Shown one piece after another: positions 7,565 to 13,612 of a DNA stretch of 13,645 nucleotides. The stretch spans positions 1-13,645 of the forward strand of contig JAJDEL010000554.1 of NCBI GenBank assembly GCA_029259835.1. Direction: 5' to 3'. Position 1 is the stretch's first letter, and every line of letters begins with the position of its first letter. Made by a program: the position numbers and the translations under genes. Below the pieces are notes generated by a model, which ran no database searches, was not told where the DNA came from, and saw nothing but the letters and a program-made list of their open reading frames with translations. This DNA comes from Planctomicrobium sp. (GTDB taxonomy: Bacteria > Planctomycetota > Planctomycetia > Planctomycetales > Planctomycetaceae).

Positions 7565-8470
7565 AGCGTCGCGGTATGTCTGTGCCAGTAACAGCATCAT
7601 TTCACGCCATTGAATTTGTTGGGCGGCAAGTTCTAGTGGTGCATCTTCTTTCTCAGAACAGACTTCACTCAGGTCGACAAATGCAAACGGGTCCCAACCA
7701 CCGGAAGTCATGCGGCGATTCCACTCACTCGCTGCGGATGATTCACAGTCGTCGAGAATTTGCGTCGCATGTTTCCCGAGTTCATAGAAGATCGGGTGTC
7801 TGCCGACTCTGCGGAACCAGTATTTTGAATTCCCGTAGTCAGGCTCGCGGCGGTGCATGATTCCGTGCCAGTAATCTCCGGCGACGTGTTTCCCTTCTCC
7901 TTGGCAGTCCTGAGAAAAATCGTGACTGCGGTCGAGTTCGTCGTAAATTTGAAACAGCCCTGCTTTGATCGCGATGGCATCTGGTTCGGACTTCACATTT
8001 TCCAAAGCGAAAGATGCAGCTTTGGATTGCAGCCAACTCGGCATGGAACTGTTTTGCGGGGCGAGGGCAGGGACGTCGATGGCAGTGTTGACACACTTTT
8101 CAAGGCAACTCATGACTTTCAACGAGTCGACTTGATTGGCGAGCCATTCATGGATGGAAAGGTCCGTGGCCTCTTTCAATAAACGGGCCGGAATGATGAT
8201 CACAGCAGTTTGAATAGGCGAAGCAGCAAGGACTGCAAGATTGATTGGCAATCCCTCCCAGACCAAGCTTCCTTCGACACCAACCGGGTAGACGTTGATC
8301 TCGGTGCTGGAACCAATGGTGGGGCCATCCGTAATCAGATTTTCACTCAGAAGTGAACGGAACGACGGGTCTCCCAAAGCGAAAAAGTCGCTGTCGTTTT
8401 CTAGTGAACTGACGACGGTCGTTTGAGTGTTAAAGTCACAGGGAATGAAGGAAATCCTGGAGTCAGCCAT
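7556..8470 (-). CDS. Uncharacterised protein with HxxGDYWHxxMHRRE motif
   Basis: I cannot name a family for this 304-aa, probably soluble protein. Its signature is in residues 178-226: DELDRSH (177-183), GEGKHVAGDYWH (191-202), IMHRREPDY (204-212), then YWFRRVGRHP (217-226). His183, 195, 202, 206 and 225 with nearby Asp, Glu and Arg could form a metal or phosphate site, but this is inference. I recall similar stretches in uncharacterised proteins of other organisms without being able to verify it. The first 100 residues contain hydrophobic strands (IQTAVIIIPARL) and look like a separate, less conserved region. There is no signal peptide. The ATG at 8470 is used, 27 nt after the stop of the PAS-GAF-receiver gene, so the two are very likely one operon. 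The product may serve or be controlled by that regulator. Confidence 0.8.
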   Translation of the reverse strand: MADSRISFIPCDFNTQTTVVSSLENDSDFFALGDPSFRSLLSENLITDGPTIGSSTEINVYPVGVEGSLVWEGLPINLAVLAASPIQTAVIIIPARLLKEATDLSIHEWLANQVDSLKVMSCLEKCVNTAIDVPALAPQNSSMPSWLQSKAASFALENVKSEPDAIAIKAGLFQIYDELDRSHDFSQDCQGEGKHVAGDYWHGIMHRREPDYGNSKYWFRRVGRHPIFYELGKHATQILDDCESSAASEWNRRMTSGGWDPFAFVDLSEVCSEKEDAPLELAAQQIQWREMMLLLAQTYRDAVQ

Positions 8471-8497
8471 CGGAAATTTTCGGGATATGAGAAGACA

Positions 8498-10201
8498 TCA
8501 AGGGAGGCGGGTCGTGACCGCATCTTCGATGTACTTAATCAATTGGTTAATCACAAAAGGTTTATAGACCACATTCCGCATCCCCATTTCACGGCATTTG
8601 ACAAGTGTATGTTCACTGTCGTAGCCAAATTCTGTCATCAACATGATGGGCAGGTGTTCGTGAATTTCGCGCAGCGCTCGGAACATCTCCGATCCCTTCA
8701 TGTCGGGAGGAGTTTTGTCTGCAATGACAACGTGGTAACTGAAAGTACGAACCATGCGAAGAGCTTCGTCGGCAGTTCTTACTGCGTTGACGGTCATTTC
8801 GTACTGTTCCAGAATCGCATGTGCGTTTTTACGAACTTCTGGATCCATGTCGACGACTAGAATTCGTTTTCCAGCCAGGTGAGGATGCGTGCGGGAAGGC
8901 AACACTGACTTCGCGAGGTTGGAATCTGTGCATTTCCCTGCTTGACTGATCAGGTCACGTAGTTCTTGAGTACGAGCCAGAACATGCTTGACGCGGTCGC
9001 GAACCTCTGAATCTTCGCTGCAAAAATGTTCGTAGATCCAGGATGTATCATTCAGGATATCGTCAACTGGATCAGCAACTTCGCAGAGCATCTTCTTTGT
9101 GTTTTCTGCGACGGAAGTGACTTGCTCTACGGCGAGTAGATCGAGATGGTTGAGTGCGGTTGCGACTTCTCGACAAAAGAGTTCGAGGAATTTCATATCG
9201 CTGGGAGAAAAAGCTCCCGGATTGGGGCTTTCAACGTTGAACGTCCCTAACACTTGTTCGTGTCGAATTAGTGGAACGGTTAAGGAGCTTTTAGCACCCG
9301 CTCTACCTTGCAGGTAGAGCGGGTCCGTTGCTGTGTCTTCGCAGAGATAACTCCGTCCGGTCGCTGCCACAAAACCGGTGACACCGTTTCCTCGCGCTTC
9401 CGCTCGCAGAACGCGTGCCGCTGCTGTAGGGTCCATTCCAAAGTCAAGAAGCAGGTTGAGATCTTGAGTTTCTTGATCAATGACTCGAATTTCAACAGAA
9501 TCGAATTCGAGGAGTTCTCGTGTGTAATGCAAGAGCTTCGACTTCAGGAGTTCGATCCGTTCATACTCGGAGAGATCAAGAAGGTCCTCGCGTTCCAAGT
9601 CGCCTAGATCGACTCCTGCCTGATGAACGGCGTCCTGTTTTTGCTGTTGGAGCACTTCTTCCGAGATGTCTCGAAGAGTAGCGAGGAGTAGCTTAGCGCC
9701 GTCCGCTGAACTTCCAGGGATTGGGCTGACTGTCAATTCGAAAAACGTTTTGTCGTCGATTTTAACAGTTGTTTTTGCTTGTTTTGCCCGTGCCAGAACG
9801 GAATTGATCGGGCAGAAGTCGGGGCCAACAATTTGTGCTCCTGACCATGAGTCAAAAAGTTTGGGAGTTGCTCCATCAACCAGATCGAGCTTGAGTAACT
9901 TCTCAGCTGCGCGATTCGCCCACTGAATTCGCTCTTGCTGGTCGATCTGCAGAATAGCGTCTGGAATTTGAGAGAGCAGGCTTTGCGAGTCAAAGAACTG
10001 CGCCAGTTTGGTGCCCGGGTCACTCAACAGGCAATAATCAGGAGGATGGTCGCTGTTCATTCGCTTGATGGCATCTGAAAGCGAAGAAACTTCAGTAAGG
10101 CGACAGCGGTCCTTCAAGTCTCCGATCACAGAAGAAAAAGATGAACCATCTTTTCCAAGAATGAGTACTTCAGGTTGCTCGGACACTGTAGTATTGGACA
10201 C
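8498..10201 (-). CDS. PAS-GAF-receiver signalling protein with degenerate DHp
   Basis: A soluble 567-aa signalling protein. Residues 10-62 resemble a degenerate receiver. A PAS domain occupies about 72-180 (QIPDAILQIDQQERIQWANRAAEKLL region) and a GAF domain about 215-360, with ATDPLYLQGRAGAKSSLTVPL typical of GAF. Residues 362-425 look like a DHp helical hairpin, but the H-box reads EVADPVDDIL and has no His. The C-terminal receiver (445-560) has Asp495 in VVIADK as phosphoacceptor, Thr523 and Lys547 (YKPF). The acidic pocket is VVDMD, so one acid of the usual pair is missing. No ATPase domain is present, so it likely receives phosphate from another kinase. Start is uncertain: GTG 10201 and GTG 10186 (MSEQPEVLILG) are equally placed and both lack a Shine-Dalgarno sequence. 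Confidence 0.88.
   Translation of the reverse strand: MSNTTVSEQPEVLILGKDGSSFSSVIGDLKDRCRLTEVSSLSDAIKRMNSDHPPDYCLLSDPGTKLAQFFDSQSLLSQIPDAILQIDQQERIQWANRAAEKLLKLDLVDGATPKLFDSWSGAQIVGPDFCPINSVLARAKQAKTTVKIDDKTFFELTVSPIPGSSADGAKLLLATLRDISEEVLQQQKQDAVHQAGVDLGDLEREDLLDLSEYERIELLKSKLLHYTRELLEFDSVEIRVIDQETQDLNLLLDFGMDPTAAARVLRAEARGNGVTGFVAATGRSYLCEDTATDPLYLQGRAGAKSSLTVPLIRHEQVLGTFNVESPNPGAFSPSDMKFLELFCREVATALNHLDLLAVEQVTSVAENTKKMLCEVADPVDDILNDTSWIYEHFCSEDSEVRDRVKHVLARTQELRDLISQAGKCTDSNLAKSVLPSRTHPHLAGKRILVVDMDPEVRKNAHAILEQYEMTVNAVRTADEALRMVRTFSYHVVIADKTPPDMKGSEMFRALREIHEHLPIMLMTEFGYDSEHTLVKCREMGMRNVVYKPFVINQLIKYIEDAVTTRLP
9296..9324. repeat. Perfect 13-bp inverted repeat inside the GAF coding region
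   Basis: ACCCGCTCTACCT (9296-9308) and AGGTAGAGCGGGT (9312-9324) are exact reverse complements around a TGC loop. They encode the DPLYLQGRAG part of the GAF domain on the - strand. The hairpin would be very stable in mRNA. The peptide fits the GAF family, so it is not an insertion. Confidence 0.85.
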
Positions 10202-10274
10202 GGTTGGTCAGACACTGTACTGGTCAAACATTGTAGGTCGCTTGGACTCGGTGTCGACTTGGACTCTGATGTCC
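10176..10274. repeat. Degenerate short direct repeats at the 5' end of the PAS-GAF-receiver gene
   Basis: On the + strand, three copies of a 15-mer occur: TGCTCGGACACTGTA (10176-10190), TGGTCAGACACTGTA (10205-10219) and TGGTCAAACATTGTA (10221-10235). The first two extend to an 18-nt match starting at 10173 and 10202, with 16 of 18 identical. A second pair, CTTGGACTC, lies at 10241 and 10258. The repeats span the start codons and the leader. Confidence 0.65.
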
Positions 10275-10428
10275 CAACTTCCTTGAAAGGGAGACCGCTC
10301 CACCGACTTTCGATCTTCCATTTTGATCCCCGGAAGACGATCGGTGGGTGACGCAAAACCCTGTATCATTTTTATCGGTCGGTTGATGAGACGTCTAGAC
10401 CGCAGTTCGACTGTTTCAAAGAAACCGA
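10202..10428 (-). other. Leader region of the PAS-GAF-receiver operon, with a 37-codon ORF in frame
   Basis: This gap precedes the sensor operon. Read on the - strand it holds ATG at 10321 with GGGGA upstream (about 6 nt spacing), opening a 37-codon frame (MEDRKSVERSPFQGSW...). That frame ends at TGA 10210-10208, three codons before the GTG at 10201, and is in the same frame as the sensor gene. Whether it is translated is unknown. A different frame is open across the same stretch and reads STPSPSD and TVSDQP. No convincing promoter was found by eye. Confidence 0.3.
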
Positions 10429-10429
10429 T

Positions 10430-10451
10430 AAAAAACTCACGATTCGTGAGT
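10430..10451 (-). terminator. Intrinsic terminator of the 260-aa gene
   Basis: On the - strand, ACTCACGA and TCGTGAGT (10451-10444 and 10442-10435) form an 8-bp inverted repeat around a single A and are followed by a T6 run (10435-10430). It begins 3 nt after the TAG stop of the 260-aa gene. Position and T-run fit a Rho-independent terminator. Confidence 0.6.
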
Positions 10452-10453
10452 CA

Positions 10454-11236
10454 CTAATCGCTGGTCGGTTTGAAGTCACTGAGCGGGCGTGAATCTAAGT
10501 CTCCTCCTGAAAGAATCATTCGTTGGACTTGAGGTCGTGACAAGCCCCCTTTCCTAGAATGTGGCGGGGCATTCAGAAATGATAAGGCAATGCGCGCACG
10601 GTGTTCGTGGGCTTGCGCGTTCACTGAATCATTGATTTCCTCATTAGGAATCGCCAGGGCCAGCGCGGAAATTTGCAAATGTAAGGAAACCGCAGGAGCC
10701 TCGGCGGTTTGTTCCATCTGCCAGTCGTCGGCGAAGTCGAGGCACCGTTCACAATTAAATGCAGCCTCTAGGGCGGCATCCGATGCGGATTGCCGACTAA
10801 CAAACAGGTCTGTCCAACGCTCTGCTTTGCGGTGCAACCTCTCGATTCGCAATTTGCCTGACACCGAATTCTTGGACTGGTCAAGTTTAGAGAATGCTTT
10901 TTCTCTGATGGACGTGTGTTCCGTGAGAGTCTTCCTTGCGATTTGGGTGAACTCCGGTTGACGGGTCAGTTCTCCGAGAACAAAGAGATTGGCACTCAGG
11001 CATCTCGTTAGGAATTCAGAAACGATGATCTCTTCTGCAAGTTCTTCGAGTTGAGTCTTTTGATTTGGTGCAGTTTTTCCTGTTCGAAGTTGACGTCCCC
11101 AGCGCTGGCACAAAAATCGAGTCGTCTTCCAGTATTCTGCCAGAGGGCCGTGTTGGTGGTGAGGAAACTCATCGAGTTGGTCAACTCCGTACCAGGCAAC
11201 GACTGCGGCCACTTCTGCAACGCTGCGAAGGTTCAT
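10454..11236 (-). CDS. Uncharacterised helical protein
   Basis: I do not recognise this 260-aa protein. It appears soluble and mostly alpha-helical: long charged amphipathic stretches run from about residue 60 to 215 (QLEELAEEIIVSEFLTRCL, then IRERLHRKAERW-like segments), with two Cys around ERCLDF. There is no signal peptide or membrane segment. The N-terminus has VAWYGVDQLDEFPHHQHG, a His-rich turn, and the C-terminal 35 residues are Pro/Ser/Gly-rich and probably disordered. Start ATG 11236 has only a weak GAGAG upstream. The gene is divergent from the TPR/alpha-CTD gene across 587 nt and is followed by its own terminator, so it is probably monocistronic. The long protein-like frame on the - strand supports a real gene, but no function can be given. 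Confidence 0.7.
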   Translation of the reverse strand: MNLRSVAEVAAVVAWYGVDQLDEFPHHQHGPLAEYWKTTRFLCQRWGRQLRTGKTAPNQKTQLEELAEEIIVSEFLTRCLSANLFVLGELTRQPEFTQIARKTLTEHTSIREKAFSKLDQSKNSVSGKLRIERLHRKAERWTDLFVSRQSASDAALEAAFNCERCLDFADDWQMEQTAEAPAVSLHLQISALALAIPNEEINDSVNAQAHEHRARIALSFLNAPPHSRKGGLSRPQVQRMILSGGDLDSRPLSDFKPTSD

Positions 11237-11745
11237 TCTGTTGATCTCTCTCGAAACAGGACGGACCTCACAATATCCGGGTCAAAAATCGAATGTCGTG
11301 GATCCGTTGGCGAATCTTGATTGCTATTGTCTGAAGTCAATGAGTCAGAGCAATGTGGAGGCCAGAGAGTCGATGATTGCCCCAGGCATATGGGATTTGC
11401 AGCGAATGGGAACGGGTTGGTTGCCGCATCGTTTTACGCAGAAATAACTTACGGGTATTTCTCGGAGTTTGTGCTGAGGGTTATGATGTAAGAATCCGCG
11501 GGCTGCGACCTGAGTGGTGATTCAAATTTACATCATGAGGGTGAGGTGAGAAAACGACACTCAAAAGGTAAGGAATCAATTCTGATTGATGCTAATGAGT
11601 GTGAAATCCGCCGTGGATTGACTGTGTGGCCCGGTTGTGCAAGGTTATTGCTGGGATCTGGGTCAAACATGAGCGAGATTCTCTTAGGCACTTTGCTGAA
11701 GTTTGGTGATCAAATTTGTTATGATTTAAGGGCCTGAGATCGCGT
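11237..11745. other. Divergent intergenic region, no clear gene
   Basis: About 500 nt between the 260-aa gene (-) and the promoter of the TPR/alpha-CTD gene (+). The only structure I can support is a perfect 9-bp inverted repeat, ATGATGTAA (11483-11491) and TTACATCAT (11528-11536), separated by 36 nt. A 63-codon + frame starts at GTG 11546 after GAGG (11537-11540), but its peptide is not convincing. Weak TTGCTC/GACAAT boxes near 11320-11350 on the - strand could serve the 260-aa gene. Otherwise nothing recognisable. Confidence 0.5.
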
Positions 11746-11773
11746 TTGATTCCCCGTGACTGCCTGCTACAAT
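11746..11773 (+). promoter_or_regulatory. Sigma70-type promoter of the TPR/alpha-CTD gene
   Basis: TTGATT (11746-11751), a 16-nt spacer and TACAAT (11768-11773), with TG one base before the -10 (extended -10). The predicted transcript starts near 11780 and leaves a leader of about 45 nt before the GTG at 11824. Confidence 0.6.
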
Positions 11774-11823
11774 GCAGGATTCGATCGAATTTCAAAACGG
11801 CTCCACCCATTTAAGTAGAAAGC

Positions 11824-13314
11824 GTGAATACCTTGTCCACGACTGACCCAGGAAATCCGGATCCATTTTCAACACCAGATTCAGAGAATTTGGACGTGTT
11901 TTCGATGCCTGATCTTGAGAGCACAAACCCCTTGTCTGCAATGGGTTTAGGGGATTTGGAACCGACATCGATGCCAAGTCCAGAAAGTACGACTCCACCG
12001 GCACCAGTGGTGCCGGCGTTTGATTTCATTGCGATTTTGAGAGATTCATCGACTCTGAGCCGTGAAGAAATCCATCGTATGCTTTCCGCGGCAATTGGTG
12101 TCGGAGCCAACGATTTTCGCAAAGCTGTGGATCAAGTTACAGATGAAGCAAGATCCGAGCCGTCGCTGATTGTTCGGGCAGGGATTGGTCAATTCTATCT
12201 TGGCGAAGCTGAAACAGCCGAAGAACTCCTTAAGGATTCGAGTGATGGGATCGGTCGCCACTACCTCGGTCAATCTCTGTTGTCTCAGGAACGATACGAA
12301 GACGCCGCGAATGAGTTTAAACAGGCGGAAAAGTTGGGATATTTCCCAACAGAAAGTATTTTGCGTCGCGCGGGAGCCATTCGCAGAGCCGGACGACTTG
12401 ATGATGCTGAAGAGTTGATTCGTAGCACAGGTTCCGATGGTGGAGCACGTCTCGCAGAATACTCCTATCAAATGGGCTGTATTTTGTCTGACCGTGGAGA
12501 CACCTTCGGCGCAATCGAATACTTCGAACGTGCCGTGGACATGGACCCGCATCACCAGCGTGCTTTGTTTGCGTTGGCAGTACAGAATAGCCGCCACGGT
12601 GATGATGAAGAAGCAATTCAACTTTACGAGCGTTGCTTGTCCCGTCCCCCATATATTCGCGGTGCGTTGCTGAACCTCGGTCTGCTGTACGAAGACAAAG
12701 AAAACTACTCGGCGGCTCAATACTGCTTTGAGCGAGTTCTAAAATACGATCCTGGTAACGAGCGAGCTGTCCTCTATTTGAAGGACATCGAAGCGACCAG
12801 CGATATGTACTACGATGAAGAATCTCTGAAAGAACAACAGCGGCTCGAACAACTTCTCAGTCGTCCGGTCACCGATTTTGAGCTTTCCGTTCGAAGTCGA
12901 AACTGTCTGGCGACAATGGGTATTGATTCACTCGGTCAGTTGACTGAAATTAGTGAACAGGAACTCCTGTCCGGTAAGAATTTCGGCGAGACATCACTGA
13001 TAGAAGTCCGCGAATTGATGGACCAGCATGGTTTGTCAATTGGTGAATTCCTTCATGAGAAGCAGCGTGAACCTGCTTTTGATAACCGTGAACTGACACC
13101 TGAAGAGCAGACCGCGGTCCAATTGCCAATTAGCGATCTGAATCTTTCTGTGCGAAGTCGAAAATGTATGACAAGGCTGGGAATCACAACAATTGGTGAG
13201 ATCCTCGTGCGAACTCCAGATGAACTCTTGTCCGCGAAAAACTTCGGCGTGACATCACTGAACGAAATTCGAAACAAGCTTTCGGAAATCAACTTAAAAC
13301 TCCGCAACGACTAA
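11824..13314 (+). CDS. TPR protein with two RNA polymerase alpha-CTD-like domains
   Basis: A 496-aa soluble protein in three parts. Residues 5-59 are five Ser/Pro/Asp/Glu-rich 11-residue repeats, probably disordered. About six TPRs span 110-312, the clearest at 208-242 (YSYQMGCILSDRGDTFGAIEYFERAVDMDP), 244-276 and 278-311. Two domains at about 348-408 and 434-493 each match the RNA polymerase alpha C-terminal domain. LSVRSRNCLATMGIDSLGQL and LSVRSRKCMTRLGITTIGEI correspond to [20 protein letters not shown] of E. coli, followed by LLSGKNFGETSLIEV and LLSAKNFGVTSLNEI. Arg357 and Arg444 align with E. coli Arg265, the key DNA contact. Asn268 is Asn360 in the first and Lys447 in the second, and Gly296 and Ser299 are kept in both. 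The role is unknown; DNA binding or contact with transcription factors at promoters is inferred, with the TPRs as a protein-binding arm. It is monocistronic, with promoter and terminator visible. The GTG start is accepted because no better start precedes it. Confidence 0.93.
   Translation: MNTLSTTDPGNPDPFSTPDSENLDVFSMPDLESTNPLSAMGLGDLEPTSMPSPESTTPPAPVVPAFDFIAILRDSSTLSREEIHRMLSAAIGVGANDFRKAVDQVTDEARSEPSLIVRAGIGQFYLGEAETAEELLKDSSDGIGRHYLGQSLLSQERYEDAANEFKQAEKLGYFPTESILRRAGAIRRAGRLDDAEELIRSTGSDGGARLAEYSYQMGCILSDRGDTFGAIEYFERAVDMDPHHQRALFALAVQNSRHGDDEEAIQLYERCLSRPPYIRGALLNLGLLYEDKENYSAAQYCFERVLKYDPGNERAVLYLKDIEATSDMYYDEESLKEQQRLEQLLSRPVTDFELSVRSRNCLATMGIDSLGQLTEISEQELLSGKNFGETSLIEVRELMDQHGLSIGEFLHEKQREPAFDNRELTPEEQTAVQLPISDLNLSVRSRKCMTRLGITTIGEILVRTPDELLSAKNFGVTSLNEIRNKLSEINLKLRND
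11836..12000 (+). repeat. 33-nt in-frame tandem repeat, five units
   Basis: Units begin at 11836, 11869, 11902, 11935 and 11968. They encode STTDPGNPDPF, STPDSENLDVF, SMPDLESTNPL, SAMGLGDLEPT and SMPSPESTTPP, with an approximate consensus S-T/M-P-D-x-E-N/S-x-D/N-P-F. The DNA is well diverged between units, so this is an old array kept in frame. Confidence 0.75.
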
Positions 13315-13330
13315 GAGAAACCAATTCAAG

Positions 13331-13366
13331 GGGTCACGGTTTCAAGAAAACTGTGACCCTTTTTTT
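13331..13366 (+). terminator. Rho-independent terminator after the TPR/alpha-CTD gene
   Basis: GGGTCACGGTTT (13331-13342) pairs with AAACTGTGACCC (13348-13359), 12 bp with one G-T wobble, around a CAAGA loop, and is followed by seven T (13360-13366). It lies 16 nt after the stop codon. A classic strong terminator. Confidence 0.93.
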
Positions 13367-13439
13367 ATGTTATGCCATCAAGTTAAATACGGTTTTCGTC
13401 CAGGAGCAAAGGGTCCTCGGATAAGTTGTCCTGTCGGAA

Positions 13440-13504
13440 GAACCACGAATGAACACGAACTTTATACTCACGTATTTGTGTTGATTTGTGTCCATTCATG
13501 GTTC
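13440..13504. repeat. Imperfect long inverted repeat (GAACCACGAATG type)
   Basis: The left arm GAACCACGAATGAACACGAA (13440-13459) matches the reverse complement of the right end (13485-13504, GAACCATGAATGGACACAAA) at 17 of 20 positions. The right arm carries a further ACACAAAT-like unit near 13473-13482. From memory, sequences of this type are dispersed intergenic repeats in several bacterial phyla; I could not check this. The rest of 13367-13612 holds nothing else I can support. Confidence 0.6.
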
Positions 13505-13612
13505 AAGAAATGAATGCAAAACACTGCAGAATTTGCCACAATTTTTTCCCATTCCATTTCGTAGAATTCAACCCTTTTCTTTCCCGCTACTAGGCTTCTC
13601 AAAGTAAACCCC

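Noticed and set aside
8423..8860. 145-codon + strand frame
   Set aside because: It overlaps the ends of two convincing - strand genes and their intergenic gap and has no recognisable motif.
11693..11725. TTGCTG/TATGAT promoter upstream of the TPR/alpha-CTD gene
   Set aside because: The spacer is 21 nt; the pair at 11746-11773 with 16 nt and an extended -10 is better.
11546..11737. 63-codon + frame with GTG start and GAGG upstream
   Set aside because: The Shine-Dalgarno-like site is reasonable, but the peptide has no recognisable composition or motif and I saw no promoter; kept only as a note in the intergenic entry.
12046..12720. 224-codon - strand frame
   Set aside because: It is antisense to the TPR region of a well-supported gene, and the Phe/Cys-rich peptide is typical of antisense reading.
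13533..13567. TTGCCA/TAGAAT promoter for the last partial gene
   Set aside because: The spacer is 23 nt, too long for a sigma70 promoter.
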